Below are positions 1-10,185 of a DNA stretch of 22,500 nucleotides, one piece after another (positions within the stretch are counted from its first letter, which is position 1; every line of letters starts with the position of its first letter). A model generated the notes under the pieces. The model had not been told where the DNA came from. It ran no database searches and worked only from the letters and a program-made list of their open reading frames with translations. Where the stretch lies: positions 1-22,500 of the forward strand of contig NW_013655269.1 in NCBI RefSeq assembly GCF_000499385.1, read 5' to 3'. A program made the translations under genes and the position numbers. The DNA comes from Eimeria necatrix (lineage: Eukaryota; Apicomplexa; Conoidasida; Eucoccidiorida; Eimeriidae).

Positions 1-42
<42 letters not shown>

Positions 43-49
43 AGTGCTT

Positions 50-84
<35 letters not shown>

Positions 85-91
85 AGTGCTT

Positions 92-132
<41 letters not shown>

Positions 133-900
133 AGTGCTTTTGCTGCTGCTGCTGCTAGTGCTTTTGCTGCTGCTGCTGCTAGTGCTTTTGCTGCTGCTAG
201 TGCTTTTTCTGCTGCTGCTGCTGCTGCTAGTGCTTTTGCTGCTGCTGCTGCCAGTGCTTTTGCTGCTGCTGCTGCTGCTAGTGCTTTTGCTGCTGCTGCT
301 GCTGCTAGTGCTTTTGCTGCTGCTGCTGCTGCTAGTGCCTGTAGTTCTTTTGCTGCTGGTGCTGCTGCTAGTGCAGTGCTGTAGTGCTTTTGCTGCTGCT
401 GCTGCTAGTGCTTTTGCTGCTGCTGCTGCTAGTGCTTTTGCTGCTGCTGCTGCTGCCCCTGGCGCTAGTGCTTTTGCTGCTGCTGCTGCTAGTGCTTTTG
501 CTGCTGCTGCGTTTGCCAGTGCTGCTGCGGCAAGGGAAGCTGCTGCTGCGAATGCTGCTGCTGCTGCTGCGGCAGCTGCTGCTGCGAATGCTGTTGCTGC
601 TAATGCAGCTTCTGCTGCGAATGCTGCAGCTGCTCGAACTGATTGTGCTGCTTTTAGTGCTGCTGCTGCTGCTGCTGCTGCTGCTAATGCTCGCCTTAAT
701 GGTCTTGCTGCTGATTTTTTGTTGCTGTTGCTGCGCCACTTGCTGCTGCTGCTGCTGCTGCTGCTGCTGACTGCAGCTGTTGATCTGGTTGCTGCTGCTG
801 CTCAGACTCGCCTAGCTGTTGCTTCTGCTGCTGCTGCGTTGCTGCTGCTGCTTTGCTGCTGCTGCTGCTGCTGCTGCTGCTGTGCTGCGTAGCTGTGGGT
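1..900. repeat. (GCT)n and a 21-bp AGTGCTTTTGCTGCTGCT minisatellite
   Basis: Almost pure GCT interrupted by GCTAGTGCTTTT, giving a variable-length repeat with unit about 18-24 bp. Long poly-Ala, poly-Leu and poly-Ser frames on both strands are by-products of the repeat. It probably belongs to the intron upstream of PH module 1, since that exon needs an acceptor here. After 640 the tract is more degenerate. Confidence 0.85.
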
Positions 901-938
901 GCTTCTCCTAAACCCTGAAACATTTACAATATTATTTC

Positions 939-944
<6 letters not shown>

Positions 945-978
<34 letters not shown>

Positions 979-1253
979 TCTATTTATTTATTTATTTATT
1001 TATTTATTTTGTTGGTGAATTCATTTTACAGTTTTTCAATTTGCATTTGGGGTGTACAGACACATCCAGTACAACGAGGCCCGCAATGAGCTCATCATCA
1101 CATCTCCGGAAGTAAACCCTAAACCCTAAACCCTAAACCCTAAACCCTAAACGCCAATTAATTAGTCATGCAGTTAATGAATTAATCAATTAGTTCATTT
1201 ATGTGTTCATCTATTTATACTTTATTTATTTATTTATTTATTTTTATTTATTT

Positions 1254-1306
<53 letters not shown>

Positions 1307-1319
1307 TTTTTATTTTTGT
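945..1319. repeat. ATTT microsatellites flanking the first PH exon
   Basis: (ATTT)n at about 945-1010 and again at 1219-1318. The second array runs straight into the acceptor TTTTTGTAG at 1321, so it serves as the pyrimidine-rich tract of that splice site. Confidence 0.85.
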
Positions 1320-1920
1320 AGGACACGGCGCCTCTGGTTATTCCCTGTTCTTCTGTTTCTCTCTCCATGCAAAAGGAGACAAATTCCATTACCTTCAAAT
1401 CCGGACAGGTCAAACCCTAAACCCTAAACCCTAAACCCCAAACCCTAAACCCTAAACCCCAAACCCTAAACCCTAAACCCCAAACCCTAAACCCTAATCG
1501 AAGCTTTTGTCCTCTGCTCAAACTGCAGGGCCCAGAGATATCCGTCACGGTCAGCACCCAGGAGAAGTTCTTCCTTGAGTGCGTCCTCAAAACCCTAAAC
1601 CCTAAACCCTAAACCCTAAACCCTAAACCCTTCTTGGAGGCCCCGAATGCAGAAACCCTAAGTGCTGCGCGTCTTCTTTCAAGCGCTGGCTTGCTGCTAC
1701 GTAAACCCTAAACCCTAGCTCCAGCTCCACAGCCTGGGCCCCAGGCCGCAGCCCCGAGCTGCAAACCCTAAACCCTAATTTAGGGTTTGACTCTCCGCGG
1801 TCTCTGCAGGCTAGCTGCAATAGCTGGAGCCGGCAAGTATTACAAACCCTCGCCCAAAGAAACCCCTCCGCCTCCAGAAAAAGAACAAGAAGAAAAACCA
1901 CCAACACCTGAGGAAGACGA
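1060..1920 (+). CDS. PH-like module 1 of the multi-PH gene
   Basis: Exon 1060-1111 (HIQYNEARNELIITSPE) ends at a GTAAAC donor. Exon 1322-1408 (DTAPLVIPCSSVSLSMQKET onward) follows a TTTTTGTAG acceptor, and exon 1529-1566/1582 (GPEISVTVSTQEK) follows CTGCAG. Exon 1810-1920 (LAAIAGAGKYYKPS, then a Pro/Glu-rich acidic tail ending EEDE) follows CTCTGCAG. The alternating hydrophobic strands followed by a helix match the PH pattern of modules 2-5, and the second exon aligns without gaps to that of module 4. The third/fourth exon junction is uncertain. A phase-2 donor at 1567 joins directly to 1810. Alternatively, a phase-0 donor at 1583 plus a 17-nt microexon 1684-1700 (RWLAAT) would restore the tryptophan expected in the last PH helix. 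Another acceptor, AG|A at 1059/1060 or AG at 1030-1031, is possible for the first exon. The acidic Pro-rich end is probably a linker. Confidence 0.6.
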
Positions 1921-2474
1921 GTAAGGGTTTAGGGTTTAGGGTTTAGGGTTTAGGGTTTAGGGTTTAGGGTTTTCGGCTTGTATCGACTATTTATTGTTTT
2001 TTTGTCTTTTGGTTTCTTTTTGTTCTTTTTTTTTCCTTTTTGGATTTTTTTGCATCTTTTGAACTCCTCTTTGCGCCTAAGGACTTCTGCTGCTGCCAAC
2101 TGCAGCAGCAGCTTCTGCATTTGTCCTTTTTGCTTTTATTTTTGAGTTTTTGGAATTCTTTTTTTTTTATTTTTAGAGTTTTTGTAATTCGAGATGGCTA
2201 TTTGATGCTGTTCGAAAAAGCCGGAGACCCGCAGCCCATTTTGCGGCTGCACAACGCGGACTGCGTGACGCATGCAGACGCAGCAAACCGGGAGTTTGTG
2301 ATAACTCACAAGGTGCGTTTTTCCATTTTGCTGCTGCCATCCGCCCCTTTTGCTGCTCCTCCGAGCCCCTTTGCTGCTGCTGCTGCTGCGCTGCTGCTGC
2401 GCTGCTGCTGCCCTTTCGTTTTGCTGCCAAACGGCGCTTTTCCGCGCTTTCTGGAGCTGTACGTACACCCCAAC

Positions 2475-2511
<37 letters not shown>

Positions 2512-2663
2512 AGCTGTACATACACCGCATTTGCTGCTGCGTCTTTCACTTCCAAAATGCGCTTTTCATTTTTTTTTAATTTCAATTAAGAATTGTCCAT
2601 TTGATGGGAAGTTTCTCGCGAAATAAATAAATTAATTAATTGATAAATCCAAGTTGCTGCTGC

Positions 2664-2696
<33 letters not shown>

Positions 2697-5600
2697 CGGG
2701 GCTTGAACTGTGGCGCTAAATGGTCTTTTTCGAAGTAGAGTTGCATGCGGAGTTTATTTTCTGAAAAGTTTATTTTCTTATTGGAAATAAATCTTTGTTT
2801 GGAGTCGGGGCTAGCCGCTGGGGTGTACAGACAGCTCTCGAGTGAGTGGCGCAATGGATAGCGCGTCGCCCTCCGGAGGCGGAGGTTGCGGGTTCGAGTC
2901 CCGTCTCGCTCTTCTCTTTTTGTCTTTTTCTCCTTTTCTTTTTCTTTTTTTTTCATTTTAAATGCCACTAAATGCAATTTAAATGCAATTGGGAGTCGAA
3001 AGTGCTGCAAACGGCGCGAAATGGCGCTGGTTCGGCGCTGAAACCCCCGCGAAACTCCGCGAGCGTGCTCGGGCGCCGGACGGGCGTGGAACTCCGTTTT
3101 TAAGGGTTTTAAATGCTGGAATTCATGAAAAATGCATTTTAAATGAATAATTTCGACTAAAAATGAACTGATTTGCGTTTTTTGCGGCGGTTTTGCGTTG
3201 TTTTCTGTTGCCGCTCTGCGGTGTATCGACACCTCCGTGCGCAGCCGGACTCCCCGGAAGAAGAAACTTACGTGTTTTCGTTTCCGACGGATGAAATATA
3301 CCAAGGGCGAGTTATTTGACATTAAAACAATAAATAAAACAGTTCTGATTCAATAAATAATTCAAAAAAGAGAAAAAGCGTTCAAAAACCAGCTCGTCGG
3401 TTCCCTGGTGTCTGTACACCCCGTGCAGCCGCTCGCGAGTGGAGCCGCTTGTTGCGCCCAAGTGGGCAAATAAAAGCTTTAAATTGGCGAATAAAGATTT
3501 TAAATTGAATTACTTTAATTGTGTTTTGTTTTTGTGCGCAGTTGGTACAAAAAACTGGAAGAAAATGGGTTTCTTCGCCGCAAAGTGGACCAGCGGGGCA
3601 CCAAGGCGAACCAGTGAGCCACTGGGGAGAAGTGAAGGAATCTTTGGCCCAAAAAATGATTATTTTAATTCTTTTTTTGCACTTTTTGCATTTAAATTGC
3701 AAAAATAAAAGCCAGAAGTGCATATTTAAAAGATTTAATTCATTTTTCTCTTTTTTTCAGCTTTTCTTTCTTTCTTTGGGGCATTTTTAGACCCTTTTGT
3801 TGTCTGCAGACTTTCAAATCCATTTTGGAGCTCTTTGGCTTCTTTTTGCCTCTTTAGAACTCTTAAGTGATTTAAATCTTTTTTAATTTTTAATTTATTT
3901 TCTTTTTTCTTTTTTACTTTTTGTTGTTCTTTAACATCTTCTTTTTCCGTGTATTTTCCCCTCTTTTTAACCTTTTTAAAATCCCTCTTTAATCTTTTTT
4001 CGTTTCTTTTTTTATTTTCCTTCGTTTCTTTTCTAATGCTTTTTCAATTATTTTTAATTCCTTTTCCACTTCTTTTTTATTCTTTTTAATCCCTTTTTAA
4101 TTCTTTTTTGAGTCTCTTTTTAAATTTCTTTTTAAATTCTTTTATTAACTTCTTTGAAGACTCTTTTTAAAACTCTTTTAAAACTCTTTTTAATACTTTT
4201 AATTTCCTTTTTAATTTCTTCTTTGATTTCCTTTTAAGACTCTTTTTGATACTTTCTAATTTCCTCTTTAATTTCCTTTTTAATTTCTTTGTTAATTTCC
4301 TTTTTAATTTCTTTTTTAATCTTTTTAAATTTCCTTTTTAATTTCTTTTCTAATTTCTTTTAATTTCCTTTTTAATTTCTTTTTTAAGCTCTTTCTAATA
4401 CTTTTAATTTCTTTAATTTCTTTTTAATTTCTTTTTTTAAATTAAAATTTTTTAATTAAAATTTTTAAATTAAAATTTTAAAATTGATTTTTTAAAACAA
4501 TGTTTTTAAGTTTAACTTTGCGTCTGAAAAGGAGAAAACTTCTTTTTTTCGCAACTTTACGAATTTGAGGTCATTTTTGTTGCTTTTTTGTGGATTTTTT
4601 TCTCACTAAAGAGAGTTAATTGAATAGCGGCTCTGCGGGTCTTCAACTCTTTTTTTTTTCCGCTTTTTAGAGTCGGAGTTGTCTCGAAAGGTTGTTTGGA
4701 GTTGTACCGCGACTACGGCTCTCCGGGGGCGAAGCCGGTCATTTCGCTGCTCGCCAGCCGCTGCACCGCCACGGCCAGCCGCGAGCGCCGCGAAATCCGA
4801 ATTTTGCATTCCGTAATTCTTTTTTTTCTCCTTTTTCCGCTTTTTTGACAAAACTCTCCACTCCCGTTTCTCTCCTCTTCAACTCTCTTCTTTCCAGCTT
4901 TTTTCCCGCTTTTTTTTGACCCATTTTCGCCTTTTTTGGACATTTTTGGACTTTTTTGGACTTTTTTCACTTTTTGGAGTTTTGGGAATTATTTTTTTAT
5001 TTTTTGAAATTATTTTTATTTTTTTGAAGTTCCTTTTAATTCTTTTTTGAAATTCTTTTTAATTCTTTTATAGTTTCCTTTTATTCTTTTTCGATGTTCT
5101 TTTGATTCTTTTTTGAAGTTCTTTTATTCTCTTTTGAAGTTCCTTTTGATTATTTTTTGAAGTTCTTTTTAATTCTTTTTTGAAGTTCTTTTTAATTCAT
5201 TTTATACTTTTCTCCTATTCTTTCTATAACTGTCTTTTATTTTTTCTTAATTTTCCTTTTTTATCTTTTTTGAGTTTTTGCATTTTTTCTTTTGTCTCCC
5301 TTTGTTTTTTCTTTTTCATTTTTATAATTTTTAATTTTATTTTATTCTATTTTATTTTATCTTATTTTATTTAGTTTTTCTGTTTTACTTTTTTCTTTTT
5401 GCTTTTTTTTGTTCTTCTTTTCACTCTCTTCATTTTTATTTCTTTTTTCTGTTTTTCTAAACAAATCTATTTCTTTCAATTTTAATTTAATTGTATTTAT
5501 TTATTTATTTGGTTATTATTTATTTTTTATATTTTATTATTTATTTTTATTAATCAAAAATTCAAAAAACTAAAAACTGCTGTCTCCTTTTGCCCAGAGC

Positions 5601-6032
5601 CCTTCGGGCAAAAGAGAGAGAATAACATTAGACTGCGCAAGTCTGGCTGAGTTCGACAGGTAACCCTAAACCCTAAACCCTAAACCCTAAACCCTAAACC
5701 CTAGACGCCAAAACCTAGGGTCTACACCCTAAACCCTAGGCCATGGGTGCTGAAGAGCTGCGCCGCGAGTGTCTCGGAAAGAGCGTTTCCACTGACACTT
5801 GCGGCCTGCGGCTTTAGGGTTTAGGGTTTAGGGTTTAGGGTTTAGGGTTTAGGGTTTAGGGTTTAGGGTTTAGGGTTTAGGGTTTGGGTTTAGGTGGAAC
5901 GTGGCGCTGCACTTCGGCAACTTCTTAAAAGGCGAAACAATTCAGGGCAACGGCTCGCAAGCCTATGCGAACTTGACCAAGTAAAAACATAAAACAAATA
6001 AATAAACAAATAAATAAATAATAAATAAATAA

Positions 6033-6072
<40 letters not shown>

Positions 6073-7483
6073 AAATAAATAAATATATGAATAAATAAAT
6101 AAATAATAAATAAACAAATAAATAAGTGGATAAATAAATAAATACATAAATAAATAAATAAATAAATAAATAAATGCATAAATAAATAAATAAACAAATA
6201 AATATATCTATAAAAACCCTTTTTCTTTACTTCCTTCTGAACTCATCAAATAAATAAACACCAAACAACTCAAACAAACTCAAAAACTGCATTTTAACTC
6301 TCACCCTCAACTGCGAATTCAACCCCCTGGGGGCCCCCCTTGGGGCCCCCCTTGGGGCCCCCCATGGGGCCCCCTATGGGGCCCCTCTGGGGGCCCCTAT
6401 GAGGCCCCCTGTGGGGCCCCCTGCGGGGGCCTCTGTGGGGCCCCCGCAGGGGGCCCCTGTGGGGGGCCCCTTTTTGAAGACCTTCTGTAGGGTACCCTCT
6501 TTAGGGGCCCATGTGCCCCGTGTGGGGCCCCCAGAGAGGGGGCCCCTCTTTGGGGGACCCCTGGAGGCCCCCTATTGGGGGCCCCCTGGGGGCCCCCTGG
6601 GGGGCCCCCCTTGGGGGGCCCCCTGTTGGGTTTTTTTCTGGATTTTGTCTGGATAGGGGAGTTTGTGTATTTGATGAATTTGGCATTTAAAAGGGATTAA
6701 ATGAATCGAAGAATTAAATGAATTAAATTAAATTAAATTAAATTAAATTAAATTAAATTAAATTAAATTAAAATGATTTAATTTTGATGCAGATATGTCT
6801 TCCCCATAAATATGTTCGAAGACGCCTCGGGCCGGAAGTCCGCACTGCTGATTGAAAACAGAAAAATAATGCTCTTCGCAACTCCCGACGTGAGGCCTAG
6901 GGTTTAGGGTTTAGGGTTTAGGGTTTAGGGTTTAGGGTTTAGGGTTTAGGGTTTAGGGCCAATGGGTTAGGGTGTGGGGTGCGAAATGTGGATTTGTTAT
7001 TTCGGGCCTTGCTGCCGAGGGTTTACTGGTCCTGGCTCACTGCCACCAGCTCAGAGTTTAGAGCTTAGGGTTTAGGGTTTAGGGTTTAGGGTTTAGGGTT
7101 TAGGGTTTAGGGTTTAGGGTTTAGGGTTTGGCGTTCAGGCCTCGGATCCGATTCTCTGTTTCGACGCGAGCGAATGCGAAGTGCAGCCAGTAATAGCCCA
7201 GCGGAAACTGAGGGTTTATGTGAACGTGAGTTTGGTGGAAAGATGGATTAATTAATTCATTAAATTGATTAAATGATCAAATTAATTAAATTATTTATTT
7301 ATTTATTTTTAATAATCGTAAAAAGGATTAAAATGCCGATTTAAAGATGCATGCATTGAGTGCCAGCGCCTTTGGGGTGTATAGGCAGCTGGGGTGTATA
7401 GGCAGCTGGGGTGTATAGGCAGCTGGGGTGTATAAACAGCTGGGGTGCGTGGAGCAGTAACTTCTTGATTAAACATTAACAAA

Positions 7484-7518
<35 letters not shown>

Positions 7519-9863
7519 ATGCAGATTAATAACTTTTTAAACATTCAATTGCGAAAACTCTGCGGCGGATTGTGCCTTTAAAGAAACGAAGCGAAACGCA
7601 AAGGGTTTAGCGTCTAGGGTTTAGAACTTGCGAGGGTTTAGGGTTTAGGGTTTAGGGTTTAGGGTTTAGGGTTTAGGGCTTGCTGAGGCTGCTGCTGCAG
7701 AGAAACACAAAACAAGAACAGCGCATTGACTTCATCCTGCCCCTCGCAAAGGACTTGGACAGGTGAAGATACACCCTAAACCCTAAACCCTAAATAAGGG
7801 TTTGGCGTTTTGAATGAAAATGCGTCACTGCGCTGTTTCTTGCTGCGGCTTTTTCCTCTTTTCCTAAAGCGTTTTGTCTTTTGTTTTGCTCCAATTGTTT
7901 TATTTTATTTCTCACGAATTATTATTTTTAAATTAAATTTAAAATAAATAAATAAATAAATAAATAAATAAATTTAATTAATTAATTAATTTGCTGCTTC
8001 TGCTTCTCGCAGATATGCTGCTGCCTGCCAAAGAGACGCCTTTCCAGAAGCCATTGTCGGAAAGCCTGTGGAGAGACTTTCCATCCCGTGCGCCTCTAGG
8101 GTTTAGGGTTTAGGGTTTAGGGTTTAGGGTTTGGGGTTCGGGTTCTAGGGTATAGGGTATAGGGTTTAGGGTATAGGGTTTGGGGCTTGAGGGTATTGGG
8201 TTTAGGGTTTGGGTTTAAGGGTGTAGGGTTTAGGGTTTAGGGTTTGAGGGTTTAGGGTTTAGGGTTTGAGGGTTTAGGGTTTGAGGGTTTCGGGTTTAAG
8301 GTTAAGAGTTGGTTTGGGGTTTTGTGCTGCATGCGCCAGGTTCGTCTTGTGCAGAAAAGGACTTCTGGCGGTTTACAAAAGCAAGTTTGTGAGTCTTGCC
8401 CGGGGAAAAAGCTAGGGTTTAGGGTTTAGGGTTTAGGGTTTAGGGTTTAGGGTTTAGGGGCGAAGCGGGCAACCCTTATTTAGAGTTTTGGGCTGCTGCT
8501 GAAGAAGGCAGAAAGCAACTCTCTAGCCTCCACTGCTTCGCCTTTCTAGGGCCCCGGGCCTAGGGTTTAGGGTTTAGGGTTTAGGGTTTAGGGTTTAGGG
8601 TTTAGGGTTTGGTGCAGCACGCGCACGCGGAGTTGACTCTGGAGGTTTCCAAGTACTCTTTTTCGACAGAAGGGCTTACTTACATTTTCACAAGTTCTGA
8701 AGGAAAAGTAAAATTAAAAAGAAATGAAAACTTGAAGTTAAAAACAAATTTATTTATTTTATTTATTTATTTTTTATTTTTATTTATTTTTGTTTTTGCT
8801 TTTGTTTCAAATGCATTCTTTTATTTGTACTTGGGTTTATATTTACCTTTTTTGTACTTGTAATTTATTTATGTTTTTATTTATATATATTCACATTTAT
8901 ATTTCTTTTTAAATTGTATTTATATTTGCATTTAAATTATATTTATATTTCTACTAAAATTATCTTTCTTCTATTTAAATTGTATTTATATTTGCGTTTA
9001 AATTATATTTACATTTCTATTATTTAATTAAATTTATATTTCTATTATTTAGTTTTATTTATACTTCTATTTAAATTATATTTATACTTCTATTTAAATT
9101 ATATTTGTATTTCTATTTAAATTATATTTATATTTGCATTTCAATTACATTTAAATTTGCACTTAAATTATATTAATATGCTTATTTATATTATATTTTA
9201 TTTATATTTAAATTGTATTTATGTTCGCATTTAAATTATGCGTTTAATTTCTTTTTGTGCAAAATAAATAAATTAATTTGAATTTATTTTTTATAATAAA
9301 TTAATTAAATGCCTTTCTTCTTCAGGATCCCCCAAGAAAAGCCACTGTTACTTCACCCGATTCGCGCGAAAGGTAATGCATGCATGCATGCATGCATGCA
9401 TGCATGCATGCATGCATGCATGCATGCATGCATGCGCTGCATGCAGTGCGTGCATGCATGCAGTCTTCGGGGCTTTCATGGTTTGCACGCATGTGGGCTT
9501 TGGGGCTTTCTTGGTGGCTAGGCGCATGCGTGCCGCGTTTGGGGCTGTTCTATATATGCATGCAGTTCGCATGCATGCATGCAGCTTGGGGGTTCGCTTG
9601 CTTCTGTTGTTGTTGCCTTCTCGCTTGTTTTAGGGTTTAGGGTTTAGGGTTTAGGGTTTAGGGTTTTGCTGCTGCTTCGAAGGTGGGATTTTGCCCTAAA
9701 GATCGTGGGCTTTAAGCCTTTTGCAAATGTGCAGCTCCCCCGTTTCTTCCTTCCCCAAATCATGTGCGCTCAAACCCTAAACCCTAAACCCTAAACCCTA
9801 AACCCTAGCCTGTTGGTAGCCAGCTGCCAACGTCCCGACTTGCTGCTGCTGCTGCTCCTGCTA

Positions 9864-9894
<31 letters not shown>

Positions 9895-10011
9895 GCTACT
9901 ACTGCTACAACTGCTCTTCCCACTGCTGCTGCTTTTTCTGCTGCTGTTGCTGCTGCTGCTGCTACTCCTGCTACTACTGCTGTTGCTACTGCTGCTGTTT
10001 TTCCTGCTGCT

Positions 10012-10047
<36 letters not shown>

Positions 10048-10136
10048 ACTACTACTGCTCTCTACCGCTGCTGTTTTTTCTGCTGCTGTCGCTGCTGCTC
10101 CTGCTGCTGCCGCCGCCACTCCTGCTGCTGCCGCTC

Positions 10137-10185
<49 letters not shown>

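Noticed and set aside
44..892. Long poly-Leu/poly-Ala open frames in the GCT tract
   Set aside because: They exist in several frames on both strands and follow from the triplet repeat; there is no unique sequence or start context. An intron is the simpler reading.
5890..6197. Minus-strand Tyr/Ile/Leu-rich frames resembling a membrane protein
   Set aside because: They are translations of the (AAAT)n microsatellite. The same holds for 1201-1434 and 17250-17924.
7525..7572. Possible extra exon (INNFLNIQLRKLCGG) in PH module 4
   Set aside because: It follows a fair acceptor, but its only donor gives phase 2 where the next exon needs phase 0, and module 4 is complete without it.
8461..8560. Possible extra exon between the first two exons of PH module 5 (NPYLEFWAAAEEGRKQL)
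   Set aside because: The frame does not fit the phase-0 junctions on both sides, and the joined exons already align end to end with module 3.
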